A stretch of 64,000 nt of DNA. It comes from Acetobacter fallax. Lineage in GTDB: Bacteria; Pseudomonadota; Alphaproteobacteria; Acetobacterales; Acetobacteraceae. The stretch covers positions 1 through 64,000 of the forward strand of contig NZ_WOSX01000008.1 in assembly GCF_011516735.1 (NCBI RefSeq), read 5' to 3'. The notes below the pieces were generated by a model, which did not search any database, was not told the DNA's origin, and saw only the letters and a program-made list of their open reading frames with translations. Below, piece after piece: positions 7,844 to 17,203 of the stretch; positions within the stretch are counted from its first letter, which is position 1; each line of letters starts with the position of its first letter. Position numbers and translations under genes: made by a program.

Positions 7844-8818
7844 ATGAGTACCTCAACTGATTTTACTTCCGAATGGCATCTCGAACGGTCCCGCCCGGAA
7901 GATATTCTCGCCTATGCGGACCCGTTTCTTCCGTTTGTCGGGCAGATCAATAAACTCATCGCACGGTTCCAGTGTGTGCATTTTCTGTGCGAGCACGGAA
8001 AGCCCTGTCAGCGACTGGTTACCCTTCGGAATGCACTCGCTTTTCACGTCGTGAAAATGTCACGCTGGTGGAATTTTGATTTCTGCTCAAAAGGTGTTCT
8101 TGAAATTCGCCCGACAGTGTTTCTGGACTATGTGAAGTCTCATCTGGAACAGTCGATTGAAGACGAAACGCTCTATGACGTGTTCACAATGCAGCGCCAC
8201 ATGCGGACAGGTGATCGTGATCATGTCGTGATCCTCGGCCGCAGCGGGACGTCAGAATCCGGCCCGTTACTTTATGGAGTGGACGGGCACCGCCAGTTTC
8301 GCTTCGCGTACATGACCGGGCAGGGGAATGCCGTCTGGCACGATTCCGCCTCATCTGATTTCGCAGGCATGTGGCTCGCCGCACGTCGCGAAAGAGCGCG
8401 GATCGCGAATGACGCCGGGGCAGAAAAGGATTTTCACCTTGCTCAGGCGGAACACAGACAGGCCAGCGTCTGGCATCAGCGTTATTTCCATGCTGCCTGC
8501 GAACAGAGCACAGTACAGAGATACACTGAAGCCTGCGCACAACTTGGCAGACACCAGAGTGCATTCGGGCGCATTGAAAGTGAATCGATCATCAACTGTC
8601 TGGCATTCCGGATTGTCCGGCTCGCCGTCCATTCACATCGTCCTGTGACAGAACTTCTGAACGGACAAGGCGAGACCCGTATGGACAACGTGGCCGCCAC
8701 TGTCGTGGAACGCCGCGCCCGCACACATGTCTTTACCTGCGGAGATGAAACACGCATCGCGGCATTAACCGCGATTGTGGACCATCTGGACAATTACCGC
8801 CCCCGACGGTGCTGCTGA
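7844..8818 (+). CDS. Hypothetical protein (324 aa), unrecognised
   Basis: I do not recognise a family. The protein appears soluble, with no signal peptide or membrane segment. It is rich in His, Trp, Arg and Cys, with clusters such as FQCVHFLCEHGKPC (about residues 43-56) and SRWWNFDFC. The middle part MQRHMRTGDRDHVVILGRSG and a C-terminal half of mixed helices follow. The start at 7844 is preceded by AGGAG (7828-7832) at 11 bases; an in-frame ATG 66 bases earlier lacks one. Codon use looks less GC-rich than in the housekeeping neighbours. It lies alone between a MITE-like repeat and a decayed haem-uptake locus, so it is probably an accessory gene. The four closely spaced Cys/His residues could bind metal, but nothing proves it. 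Confidence 0.6.
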   Translation: MSTSTDFTSEWHLERSRPEDILAYADPFLPFVGQINKLIARFQCVHFLCEHGKPCQRLVTLRNALAFHVVKMSRWWNFDFCSKGVLEIRPTVFLDYVKSHLEQSIEDETLYDVFTMQRHMRTGDRDHVVILGRSGTSESGPLLYGVDGHRQFRFAYMTGQGNAVWHDSASSDFAGMWLAARRERARIANDAGAEKDFHLAQAEHRQASVWHQRYFHAACEQSTVQRYTEACAQLGRHQSAFGRIESESIINCLAFRIVRLAVHSHRPVTELLNGQGETRMDNVAATVVERRARTHVFTCGDETRIAALTAIVDHLDNYRPRRCC

Positions 8819-8855
8819 CAAAGTGTCACAGCACCGCCGTCAGCCAGTCAGCAAA

Positions 8856-8880
8856 CCGCCGGTCAGAATCTGACCGGCGG
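8856..8880. terminator. Bidirectional terminator-like hairpin between convergent genes
   Basis: CCGCCGGTCAGA and TCTGACCGGCGG form a perfect 12-bp stem around a single central base. It lies between the 3' ends of the unknown gene (8818) and the haem monooxygenase (8901, opposite strand). On the minus strand it is followed by TTTGC, a short U-tract. There is no U-tract on the plus side. Confidence 0.6.
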
Positions 8881-8900
8881 ACACAGCCTCACCGTGCTGT

Positions 8901-9215
8901 TCAGGCAGAGACGTTCTGAAGCACCTCAAATCCCTCGAAAACAGGCGGTCCCGCCGTCAGTGCTCTTCCTTCTCCGGCATTCGCATGCGCAGCCCGAAAC
9001 TGTTCGGACTGAGTCCAGCCCTGAAACGCTTCAAACGACTCCCAGACCGTGTGAGAGGCATAAAGCGTGAAGTCTTCGTGCTTCGGACCCTTCAGAAACT
9101 GAAAGGAAACGAACCCGGGAACGGTTTTCAGCAGAACGTCCCGGTCCAGCCACCTGCGGCGGAATGCGTCCTCATTGTCCGGATGCACCCGGAAGCGATT
9201 CATCGCGATATACAT
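8901..9215 (-). CDS. Haem-degrading monooxygenase, IsdG/ABM family
   Basis: This 104-residue protein has the ferredoxin-like alpha/beta-barrel family of antibiotic-biosynthesis-type monooxygenases. The three residues that define haem-degrading IsdG enzymes are all present at matching positions: Asn6 (MYIAMNRF), Trp67 (FQGWTQSEQF) and His77 (RAAHANAG). IsdG uses Asn7, Trp67 and His77. The motif PGFVSFQFLKGP also fits. It would open haem to release iron in the cytoplasm. It diverges from the remnant of a TonB-dependent haem receptor starting about 90 bp away, which supports a former haem-uptake locus. The gene itself is intact. The exact cleavage product cannot be told from sequence. Confidence 0.85.
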   Translation of the reverse strand: MYIAMNRFRVHPDNEDAFRRRWLDRDVLLKTVPGFVSFQFLKGPKHEDFTLYASHTVWESFEAFQGWTQSEQFRAAHANAGEGRALTAGPPVFEGFEVLQNVSA

Positions 9216-9301
9216 TGTTGTTATTCCTTCGCTCTGTTTTCACATTTTTCCGCTACGGGAAGATCGTGCGGAATCACGAACGGACGACCCGTGCCGGCGT
9301 G

Positions 9302-9933
9302 ATGTCCGGCATGGGACGGAACGAGTGGTTTCACCTCACTCCGGGTTTCCGCTTTGACTTCTATAGGCGCGATCCGCAAGCCACACCCGGCTACGCCGCC
9401 AGCGCTGCCTGGATGGGCCAGTCCGCCGCGTCCTCCGGTTCGCATTTTTCTCCAAAGGTGCTGGCGGAAGCGCGCGTAGCCCGTGACCTCGTGCTTTACG
9501 GCCAGTATTCACAGGCTTTCCGTGCACCATCAGTCACGGAACTGTACCTGACATACGGTGGTAACGGCAGCTATGTCAGCGTCGGCAACCCGAACCTCAA
9601 ACCGGAAACAAGTCGTGGGTGGGAAGTCGGTGCGAAATACGGCACCTTGGAAAGAGGAGCGAACATCTCTTTCTATGATAATTACTATCGAAACTTCATA
9701 GACAGTGTCACCGCCTCAACAGAGGCCGCCGGTATCGGAGGATATTATCCGATGGCCGCGATACAGACGAAAAAGTGCATCTGAATTCCGTGGCGCCATT
9801 TCGTGGCATCATCGGGTTCGGATATAAACGGATAAACCGGGGGACCAGCCTGTCCGGCACGTTTGCCACTGCGCGCGACAAAGTGCAGATCCCGACATCG
9901 GATATGAATAAAACGCCCGGTCCCGTATCATAA
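9302..9933 (+). pseudogene. Remnant of a TonB-dependent haem/haemoglobin receptor
   Basis: The first frame (9302-9783) encodes part of an outer-membrane beta-barrel: WFHLTPGFRFDFY, then LYGQYSQAFRAPSVTELYL, then VGNPNLKPETSRGWEVG, all diagnostic of TonB-dependent receptors. It ends in a short nonsense tail at about 9770. Another frame resumes with DEKVHLNSVAPFRGIIGFGY and continues to a stop at 9931-9933. The signal peptide, TonB box and plug domain are gone. About 60 residues usually found before LNSVAPF are deleted, and the last barrel strands are missing. A functional protein is not possible. The haem type is inferred from the LNSVAPF segment and the adjacent IsdG-like gene. Confidence 0.85.
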
Positions 9934-9945
9934 AGACGCGGCCCG

Positions 9946-11571
9946 TCAATAGTCCGGATCGTAAGTCAGTGTCTCAATCCACGCCCGGATATCGTCCGGT
10001 CGCTCAACGCCCGCCATTCCACGATCGAAGATAAACTCCGCAAGCCGCACCGCCGATGTCACCGCCACCTCGATAATCTGCGTCTGCGGCGGAAACAGCC
10101 GCCCACGCTCAAGCGAGACCGTGTCCACCTGATCCGCCAGCGCATGCGCCGATTCAATGATCAGCTCATCCGTGATAATCTTCAGATGCGTCGCGTAATT
10201 CGCCAGACCCAGCGCCGGGAAAATGTAAAAATTGTTCGCCTGTCCCGGATAGAATGTCCGGCCGTCCATCTCCACATTCGGAAACTGCTGGCCACCGGCA
10301 AACAGCGCCCGCCCGCCAGACCACTGATACGCCTGCTCCGCCGTGCATTCCGCATTGGTCAGCGGCAGAGACAGCGAGAAGATGATCGGCCGCTCATTCA
10401 GCCGTGCCATCTCTCCGACAATCTCCTGCGTAAACGCGCCGCCCGCTGTCGAAACACCAATCAGCACCGATGCGTTCACTCGCCGGATCGTCTTCAGCAG
10501 ATCCTTCGTCGGCTCAGCCGGATGCGCAAACCGCTTCTGCTCTTCAGAAAGATCCGTTCGTGATGGCTCGATCAGCCCGTTGACGTCCAGAAGCGTGATC
10601 CGCGCGCAGGCTTCTTCCTCACTCAGCCCTTCGGCTTTCATGGCCGTGACGAGAAGATCCGAAATGCCCAGCCCGGAAGATCCCGCGCCCAGAAACACGA
10701 AGCGCTGTTCGGAAAGTTTCTCTTCCTTCGCTTTCAGCGCCGTGATCAGCCCCGCCAGCGTCACCGCCGCCGTGCCCTGAATATCATCGTTGTAGCACAA
10801 TACCCGATCGCGATATTTCGCAAGATAACGCAGCGCGTCCGTGCCTTTCCAGTCCTCGAAATGCAGACAGCAGCCCGGAAAAACCTCCTGAACCGCCTCA
10901 ACAAACTCCTCGACAAAAATGTCAAGCTCTTCAACCGACGGCGGCTCGCGGCGCAGTCCGAGATAAAGCGGGTCCGCCCGCAGCGCAGCATTCGTCGTGC
11001 CAATATCAAGCTGAATCGGAAGCAGCGAGCGGGGAGGGACCGAACCGCAGACCGTATAAAGCTGTAGCTTGCCGATCGGGATGCCCATCCCGTTCACTCC
11101 GATGTCACCAAGCCCGAGAATACGCCCGCCCGTGGTCACGCAGATCGTCCGGACCTCCTTGTCCGGCCAGTTGCGCAGCACCTCCGCAATCCGCCCCTTC
11201 ATTTCCAGCGTGATGTACATCCCGCGTGGCCGGCGATACAGATGGCTGAACAGCTTGCACGCCTTGGCCAGCGTCGGCGCATAAATGATCGGAACGAACT
11301 TCGCGGGATCGGAACGCAGAACCTTATAGAAAAGCGTCTCGTTCCGATCGACCAGAGAGTTCAGATAAATATAACGCTCCAGATCATCCGGCTTGGCCTC
11401 AAGATGCCGGAACGTCCGCTCGATCTGCCGCTCGATCGTCTCAACACGCGGCGGCAGCAGCCCTTCCAGCCCGAGAGCCTTGCGCTCTTCCCCGGAATAA
11501 GCCGTGCCATGATTGAGCTCGGCATCGTTCAGCAGCGCCATTCCGCGCAATGAAGGTTTCTGCGAAGACAT
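9946..11571 (-). CDS. maeA: NAD-dependent malic enzyme
   Basis: This 541-residue enzyme oxidatively decarboxylates malate to pyruvate. It has the N-terminal malic domain of the large (SfcA/MaeA, eukaryote-like) type, with RGMYITLEMKGRI and VTTGGRILGLGDIGVNGMG. The metal-binding region HFEDWKGTDA is followed by YNDDIQGTAAVTLAGL. The NAD-binding domain contains FLGAGSSGLGISDLL. Length is normal for the large form, which lacks a phosphotransacetylase tail. AGGAG lies about 10 bases upstream of the ATG. Together with ppdK elsewhere in the window it links C4 acids to PEP. NAD preference is inferred from subfamily. Confidence 0.93.
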   Translation of the reverse strand: MSSQKPSLRGMALLNDAELNHGTAYSGEERKALGLEGLLPPRVETIERQIERTFRHLEAKPDDLERYIYLNSLVDRNETLFYKVLRSDPAKFVPIIYAPTLAKACKLFSHLYRRPRGMYITLEMKGRIAEVLRNWPDKEVRTICVTTGGRILGLGDIGVNGMGIPIGKLQLYTVCGSVPPRSLLPIQLDIGTTNAALRADPLYLGLRREPPSVEELDIFVEEFVEAVQEVFPGCCLHFEDWKGTDALRYLAKYRDRVLCYNDDIQGTAAVTLAGLITALKAKEEKLSEQRFVFLGAGSSGLGISDLLVTAMKAEGLSEEEACARITLLDVNGLIEPSRTDLSEEQKRFAHPAEPTKDLLKTIRRVNASVLIGVSTAGGAFTQEIVGEMARLNERPIIFSLSLPLTNAECTAEQAYQWSGGRALFAGGQQFPNVEMDGRTFYPGQANNFYIFPALGLANYATHLKIITDELIIESAHALADQVDTVSLERGRLFPPQTQIIEVAVTSAVRLAEFIFDRGMAGVERPDDIRAWIETLTYDPDY

Positions 11572-11758
11572 CTGTAGCGCACTCCTGGTTCTTCCCGTCA
11601 GACAACGCCGAAGGGTGCCATGTGGTTGGACAACAGAACTCTTGTACGCCCGTTTGATCGCCGTGCGAACCCGTATCGGTCCATCATATTTTCAAACAAC
11701 ATAAGCGCTATTCAGAAATAAACGGTAGCGGCCATGCCCGGCAGCGGCGCCCGTCTCC

Positions 11759-12535
11759 TCAGCCCTGCCGGATCTTCCGGCCATGAGACAGCTCCGTCAC
11801 CACCCCGTGCAATGTCCGGAGCTCCTGCTCCGTCACCTCGCCGCGCGTGAAAAAATGTCGCAGATTCCGCACCATACCCGGCTTCTTCTGCTCGTTCCGA
11901 AGAAAGCCACACGCGTCAAGATCAGCAATCAGATGGCGCATGAAGTTCTCAAGCTCGCCCTTCGTCGCCACATGCGTCTCATTGGTCATCAGCTCGCGGG
12001 GAGGCGTGTCGTCTTCCGTCAGCCACCACTCATAAGCCATCACCATCACAGCCTGAGCCAGATTCAGCGACATGAACCCCGGATTCAGCGGATAGCGGAT
12101 CAGCCCGTCCGCCTGCGCCATATCCTCGTTGTCCAGCCCGGTCCGCTCCGGACCAAACAGCAGCCCCACGCGCAGCCCCCGCCGTGTCGCCGCCCGCAAC
12201 TCGGCGGCCCCGCCGCGCGCGGTCAGAACCGTCTTGATAATATGCCGTGGCCGGGGGCAGGTCGCATAAACATGATGCAGATCCGCCACCGCCTCATCCA
12301 CGGTGTCAAACACCTCCACAGCCTCCAGAATCCGATCCGCCCCGGAGGCCGTGCGCCAGGCTCGCTCCAGCGGCCACCCGTCACGCGGCGCAACCAGACG
12401 CATGTGAAACAGCCCGCCATTGGCCATCGCCCGCGCCGTCGTGCCGATATTCTCCGCCATCTGCGGGCGCACGAGAATCACAACCGGACTGTTCCCGATC
12501 GGCTCCAGCGGCGCTCCGCCTTCCTTGCCGGTCAC
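11759..12535 (-). CDS. trmJ: tRNA (Cm32/Um32) 2'-O-methyltransferase, TrmJ-like SPOUT enzyme
   Basis: This 258-residue protein has a SPOUT (TrmH-family) fold. Motif 1 is VVILVRPQMAENIGTTARAM, motif 2 is VGLLFGPERTGLDNED, and motif 3 is YPLNPGFMSLNLAQAV, which builds the knotted SAM pocket. These match the TrmJ/LasT group that methylates position 32 in tRNA anticodon loops. The start is a GTG at 12535 overlapping the cysS stop (GTGA), so the two are translationally coupled. This pairs a tRNA modifier with a tRNA synthetase. The exact target (tRNA or another RNA) is by family. Confidence 0.82.
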   Translation of the reverse strand: MTGKEGGAPLEPIGNSPVVILVRPQMAENIGTTARAMANGGLFHMRLVAPRDGWPLERAWRTASGADRILEAVEVFDTVDEAVADLHHVYATCPRPRHIIKTVLTARGGAAELRAATRRGLRVGLLFGPERTGLDNEDMAQADGLIRYPLNPGFMSLNLAQAVMVMAYEWWLTEDDTPPRELMTNETHVATKGELENFMRHLIADLDACGFLRNEQKKPGMVRNLRHFFTRGEVTEQELRTLHGVVTELSHGRKIRQG

Positions 12536-13896
12536 GCCCGCCTCCAGGTCGTGCCACCCGCGCCGTCTTCCAGCACAACACCCTGGTCTGTCAGCTGCGC
12601 CCTGATCTCATCCGCCCGGGCAAAATCCTTCGCTTTCCGCGCCGCAAGCCGCTCGGCAATCAGCGCCGCAATCTCCGCTTCTCCAGGCCCGCCCGCATCC
12701 GCGCCGCCACGGAACCAGACCTCCGGTTCCTGTGTCAGCAGCCCGATCATCCCGCCCGCAACCTTCAGATCCGCCGCCGCCTCACGATCACCCGCCAGCG
12801 CCGCCGTCGCCAGCACATGCATCTCCGCAATCGCTTTCGGCGTGTTCAGATCGTCACACAGCGCCTCAAGGAACGCCTGCGGCACCCCCCGTCCCGATAC
12901 ATCGACAGCCCCCGCCGTCTCCAGCGCCCGGTAAAACCGGTCCAGCGTCCGTCGCGATTCTTCAAGCCCGGCCCAGGTGAAATTCAGAACCGACCGATAT
13001 TGCGCGCTCATCAGCAACAGCCGCAGCGCCTCCACCGGTCCCTTATCCAGCACATCGGACAGCGTGTAGAAATTGCCAAGCGATTTCGACATTTTCTCGC
13101 CTTCGACGAGAAGCATCGCATTATGCAGCCAGTAATTCGCAAACTTTCCACCCGGAAAGCAGCACAGGCTCTGTGCCCGCTCATTCTCATGATGCGGAAA
13201 CAGCAGATCCGATCCGCCACCATGAATGTCGAAACTCTCGCCCAGATAACGATGCGCCATCGCCGAGCATTCAATGTGCCACCCCGGACGTCCGCGACCC
13301 CAGGGCGAGACCCAGCCCGGCATCTCCGGCGTGGAAGGCTTCCACAACACAAAGTCGCCCGGATCGCGCTTGTAAGGTGCGACTTCCACTCGCGCTCCGG
13401 CCACCAGTTCGTCCGGATCACGCCCCGAAAGCGCGCCATAAGACGCAAAAGACGCCACGGAAAAGAGCACGTGCCCCTCCGCCTCATAAGCATGGCCCTG
13501 CTTAATCAGCCGGGCGATCATCGCCTGCATCTCGCCGATATTATGCGTGGCCCGTGGCTCAATATCCGGCGGCGTCATGTTCATCGCAGCCAGACCAGCA
13601 TGAAATTCCGCCGTCGTCCGCGCTGTCAGGCTGCCAATGTCCTCGCCGTTCGCCGCCGCGCGGGCTGTAATCTTGTCATCGACATCGGTGATGTTCCGCA
13701 CAAACGTCACGCGCGGATAAAGCCGTCGTAGCAGACGGATCAGAATATCCGCTGTCAGCATCGCCCGCAGATTGCCGATATGCGGAACATCATAGACGGT
13801 CGGACCGCAATAATAGACGCGCACATGCTCCGGATCGAGCGGCACAAACGGAACGGTCGTCCGCCGCTGGCTGTCATGGAGCTGAAACTGGCTCAT
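12532..13896 (-). CDS. cysS: Cysteinyl-tRNA synthetase
   Basis: This class I synthetase of 454 residues charges tRNA-Cys. HIGN is at residues 39-42 and KMSKS at 268-272. The zinc site is complete, with Cys30 (YYCGPTVYD), Cys210 (WHIECSAM), His235 and Glu239 (PHHENE). The C-terminal helical domain ends near ARADEIRAQLTDQGVVLED, as in other CysS proteins. The ATG at 13896 directly begins the conserved N-terminal region. It overlaps trmJ downstream by four bases. The 218-bp upstream gap to the small secreted-protein gene holds no T-box or other leader that I can recognise. Confidence 0.97.
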   Translation of the reverse strand: MSQFQLHDSQRRTTVPFVPLDPEHVRVYYCGPTVYDVPHIGNLRAMLTADILIRLLRRLYPRVTFVRNITDVDDKITARAAANGEDIGSLTARTTAEFHAGLAAMNMTPPDIEPRATHNIGEMQAMIARLIKQGHAYEAEGHVLFSVASFASYGALSGRDPDELVAGARVEVAPYKRDPGDFVLWKPSTPEMPGWVSPWGRGRPGWHIECSAMAHRYLGESFDIHGGGSDLLFPHHENERAQSLCCFPGGKFANYWLHNAMLLVEGEKMSKSLGNFYTLSDVLDKGPVEALRLLLMSAQYRSVLNFTWAGLEESRRTLDRFYRALETAGAVDVSGRGVPQAFLEALCDDLNTPKAIAEMHVLATAALAGDREAAADLKVAGGMIGLLTQEPEVWFRGGADAGGPGEAEIAALIAERLAARKAKDFARADEIRAQLTDQGVVLEDGAGGTTWRRA

Positions 13897-14114
13897 CGTA
13901 TGCGGTTCTCTATGTCTTCAGGATGGCAACACGGCTCTCGCCCGCGGCCCGGGATCACGACACACAACACCAGACATTCCCCTGACCGAAACCAGAAGCC
14001 TGTCCCCACAGTTCGCCCGGAAACCGCGCCAGAGTGGATGCCCCGCCGGACGCCGGAACGCAACACCCCCGACCAGGGAAGTTCAGCGGCGCCGAAATCC
14101 TTAACGCCGCATGA

Positions 14115-14522
14115 TCAGCGCGGCGCCACCCAGCCATTTCCCGTCGAATCACCCAGCGAACCGGTCCCTGTCGGTCCCGAATCCTGATAGGATGACCCAA
14201 AGCGCGACAGGTTGGCTCCTGTCACGGAATCCCGGGTTACATGCTCCTGATGCTCCGGGTCAGGGCCATGATCGATGTCCATGGACGGCGCGTCCTGATA
14301 TCCGGGCGGCAATGAACGGTGTCCGCGAACCCGCAGATGCTCGTGCTGATGAGACTGAACGCCCCCCGCTGCTCCGCCATCCTGCCGGGTCGGGTCGCCA
14401 TTCGTCATTTCGGCCCCGGCCAGCGGGTCGCTCGGAGCAGCACACGCAACCCCGACCAGCGGGCCAGCCGACAAAGCGACGGCCAGAACGGCAACAGTGC
14501 TGAAACGGGAGAAAGCAACCAT
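14115..14522 (-). CDS. Small secreted/periplasmic protein of unknown function
   Basis: This 135-residue protein has a typical Sec signal peptide. MVAFSRF is followed by a hydrophobic stretch (VAVLAVALSAGPLVGVA) and a likely cleavage after CAA. The mature part is hydrophilic, rich in Gly, Ser, His, Asp and Pro, and probably disordered; it has a His/Asp-rich patch (SHQHEHLRVRGH, DIDHGPDPEH). A cysteine just before the cleavage site makes a lipoprotein conceivable, but the lipobox is poor. The ATG at 14522 is chosen because the signal peptide starts there and AGAGAG precedes it. A longer frame to 14636 adds residues with no signal character. It is divergent from alkB. No family recognised. Confidence 0.6.
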   Translation of the reverse strand: MVAFSRFSTVAVLAVALSAGPLVGVACAAPSDPLAGAEMTNGDPTRQDGGAAGGVQSHQHEHLRVRGHRSLPPGYQDAPSMDIDHGPDPEHQEHVTRDSVTGANLSRFGSSYQDSGPTGTGSLGDSTGNGWVAPR

Positions 14523-14763
14523 CAGAACCACTCTCTGAATAAAAGACGCCCCGGGAAAAGAGCGAAGGACAGCCTGCAGCAGTGACTGAAAACCAGGCTG
14601 TTGTTTCAATTCCGGACAGTTTCGCACACCGGTCACAGAAAAAACAGGGCATTAAATCCCGCTATGCCGGTGTCACCCGTTCCGCGCGGGGCAGCTTTTC
14701 ACATGCCGCATCCACCCCCATATGATCCCAACCGTCACACAATGAAAGGGAAGGGGGCGCATC

Positions 14764-15441
14764 ATGACAGCCGATCTGTTCGATCTCCCGCAGGCCCGCC
14801 CGGCGCCGCAGACATCCACACAACCCGTCCCCCTCGCCGAAGGCGCCGTTCTCTTTCCCGGCCTGGCGCTGCCCGACGCACCCGCTCTGATCCGCGCTAT
14901 CCATGATCTCGCCCGCATCGTGCCGTTCCGACGCATGGAAACACCGGGCGGTCGTCAGATGTCCGTCGCCATGACAGCCTGCGGCGAATCTGGCTGGTGC
15001 TCAGATCGAAACGGCTACCGCTACACCACCCACTCGCCCGTAACAGGTGCCCCCTGGCCACCGCTCCCGGATGCCTTTGTCGCCATCTCACGCCGCGCCA
15101 CAGCCGCCGCCGGTTTCCCGAAGCCGCCTCTCCAGTCCTGCCTCATTAACTGTTACGAACCCGGCGCCCGGCTCTCCCTGCATCAGGATCGCGACGAAAA
15201 CGCCCCGCATATGCCCATCGTCTCGCTCTCACTCGGCGTTGCCGCGACTTTCCTCTGGGGCGGTCTGCGCCGCTCCGACCCCGTCCGCCGTCTGCGCCTC
15301 GCTCACGGTGACGTCGTCGTCTGGGGCGGCCCGTCCCGCTTCGTCTTTCACGGCATCGCCCCGCTGTCCCGTTCATCCCATCCGGAGACGGGCGAGAACC
15401 GGTTCAACATTACATTCCGTCAGATTGCGCCAGAGGAATAA
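14764..15441 (+). CDS. alkB: AlkB, Fe(II)/2-oxoglutarate DNA-repair dioxygenase
   Basis: This 225-residue enzyme removes N1-methyladenine and N3-methylcytosine from DNA and RNA by oxidative demethylation. The iron ligands His140 and Asp142 (LHQDRDE) and His196 (FHGIAP) are present. The 2-oxoglutarate-binding motif RFNITFR has Arg213 and Arg219. All are shifted by exactly nine residues from E. coli AlkB (131, 133, 187, 204, 210), so the catalytic core is complete. No ada gene is adjacent, so it appears to be an independent unit. The ATG at 14764 follows GGGAAGGGGG. Confidence 0.95.
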   Translation: MTADLFDLPQARPAPQTSTQPVPLAEGAVLFPGLALPDAPALIRAIHDLARIVPFRRMETPGGRQMSVAMTACGESGWCSDRNGYRYTTHSPVTGAPWPPLPDAFVAISRRATAAAGFPKPPLQSCLINCYEPGARLSLHQDRDENAPHMPIVSLSLGVAATFLWGGLRRSDPVRRLRLAHGDVVVWGGPSRFVFHGIAPLSRSSHPETGENRFNITFRQIAPEE

Positions 15442-15656
15442 GGAGCACGTCCCGCCGACTCAAAAGCACCTCTGTCGCAACGCAGAAATCCGCCATCCGC
15501 GCCGGTCCGTCGCACTTTTTGCATTCCCCGTGGAACTCCGGCATAAAAACCGCCCCGCGCCGCCGGAAACCGGCTGCGCCAGGGATGTTATTCCTCTCTA
15601 TCTGACACGAAACTCCGCGCCCGCGACGGCGCGCCGCAAGGACGAAAGAAACGACA

Positions 15657-17081
15657 ATGAGTGTCACGCTCAGCCAGACCTCCGCATCCCGGGCCGCCGC
15701 AAAGGCAGTCAACTGGTCGCCGGAGTCATGGCGCTCGTTTCCCATCAGGCAGGTGCCGACCTATCCTGACGAAGATGCGCTGACCGCCGTCGAAGCCCGC
15801 CTGCATCGTTATCCGCCCCTGGTTTTCGCCGGTGAAGCCCGTCGCCTGCGCAACCATCTCGCGCAGGCCTCCGCCGGTCGCGCCTTCGTGCTCCAGGGCG
15901 GTGCCTGCGCGGAAAGCTTCTCCGAATTCTCGGCCGACTTCGTGCGCGACACTTTTCGCGTTCTGCTCCAGATGGCCGTCGTCCTGACCTTCGGCGCCAA
16001 AGTGCCGGTCGTGAAAATCGGTCGCATGGCCGGCCAGTTCGCCAAGCCGCGCTCCTCGGACACGGAAACGAAAGACGGTGTCAGCCTCCCGTCCTATCGC
16101 GGCGACATCATCAACGGCCCGGACTTCACCTCCGCCGACCGCGTGCCGGACCCGGTGCGCATGGAAACCGGCTACTTCCAGTCCGCCGGCATCCTCAATC
16201 TGCTCCGTGCCTTCTCACGCGGCGGTTACGCTAACCTGCACCAGGTCCATCGCTGGAATCTCGGCTTCGTCGAACGCTCCCCGCTGGCCGAGCGTTACCG
16301 TGTGCTCGCCGAAAAAATCGATGAAACCCTGTCCTTCATGGGCGCCTGCGGCATCAACGCCGAATGTGCGCCGCAGATCGATGAAACCGAGTTCTACACC
16401 TCGCACGAAGCCCTGCTCCTGCCCTACGAGCAGGCGCTGACCCGCATCGATTCCACCTCCGGCGAATGGTATGACTGCTCAGCCCACTTCCTGTGGATCG
16501 GTGATCGCACCCGTCAGCCTGATGGCGCCCATGTCGAATTCCTGCGCGGCGTCCGCAACCCGATCGGCATCAAGGTCGGGCCGACCACGCAGATCGAAGA
16601 CCTCGAACGCCTGCTCGAAATCCTCAACCCGACCGACGAAGCCGGCCGCATCACACTCATCTCGCGCATGGGCTCGGAGAAAATCCGCGACCAGTTGCCA
16701 GCGCTGGTGCGTGCGGTGAAAGGCACCGGCCGCACAGTCACCTGGGTCAGCGACCCGATGCACGGCAACACAATCTCGACCTCGCACATGATCAAGACCC
16801 GTTCCTTCGAGGCGATCCTGAACGAAGTGCAGGGCTTCTTCGACGTGCTGACCAACGAAGGAGTGCCACCAGGCGGCGTCCATATCGAGATGACCGGCCA
16901 GAACGTGACCGAATGTGTTGGCGGCGCGCACGATCTCACCGAAGACGATCTCGGTGCCCGTTACCAGACGTTCTGTGACCCGCGTCTGAACGCGGAGCAG
17001 TCGCTCGAACTCGCCTTCCGCATGGCCGAGGAACTCTCAACCCGCGTCCGCGCTGTCCCGTCGGCAACGTTCCGACTCTGA
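15657..17081 (+). CDS. aroG: Class II 3-deoxy-7-phosphoheptulonate (DAHP) synthase
   Basis: This 474-residue enzyme condenses PEP with erythrose 4-phosphate, the first step of the shikimate pathway. It is the plant/Mycobacterium-like type II form, not the E. coli type I. Diagnostic segments are [27 protein letters not shown] and [10 protein letters not shown]. The metal-binding cysteine lies in GGACAESF, and histidine and glutamate ligands follow in DPMHGNT and [12 protein letters not shown]. Length is as expected. The ATG at 15657 begins a normal short N-terminus. A GC-rich hairpin follows the gene (17104-17134). The symbol is used loosely, since type II enzymes are named variously aroF, aroG or aroH. 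Confidence 0.94.
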   Translation: MSVTLSQTSASRAAAKAVNWSPESWRSFPIRQVPTYPDEDALTAVEARLHRYPPLVFAGEARRLRNHLAQASAGRAFVLQGGACAESFSEFSADFVRDTFRVLLQMAVVLTFGAKVPVVKIGRMAGQFAKPRSSDTETKDGVSLPSYRGDIINGPDFTSADRVPDPVRMETGYFQSAGILNLLRAFSRGGYANLHQVHRWNLGFVERSPLAERYRVLAEKIDETLSFMGACGINAECAPQIDETEFYTSHEALLLPYEQALTRIDSTSGEWYDCSAHFLWIGDRTRQPDGAHVEFLRGVRNPIGIKVGPTTQIEDLERLLEILNPTDEAGRITLISRMGSEKIRDQLPALVRAVKGTGRTVTWVSDPMHGNTISTSHMIKTRSFEAILNEVQGFFDVLTNEGVPPGGVHIEMTGQNVTECVGGAHDLTEDDLGARYQTFCDPRLNAEQSLELAFRMAEELSTRVRAVPSATFRL

Positions 17082-17103
17082 TCTGCCCGTCACGATCTGT
17101 TGC

Positions 17104-17134
17104 GCTGGCACCGTCCGGTCCCGGACTTGCCAGC
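17104..17134 (+). terminator. Hairpin after the DAHP synthase gene
   Basis: GCTGGCA (17104-17110) pairs with TGCCAGC (17128-17134), and inside it GTCCGG pairs with CCGGAC. There is no U-tract, so it may be a weak or Rho-aided terminator, or a processing signal. A second inverted repeat, TGTCAC/GTGACA (17166-17184), lies just before the next gene. Confidence 0.5.
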
Positions 17135-17203
17135 CTGACACCTCCTGCGGCGTAATGACACCGGCTGTCACAACAGGCGTGACACAGAAAAGGACGGAAA
17201 AAA

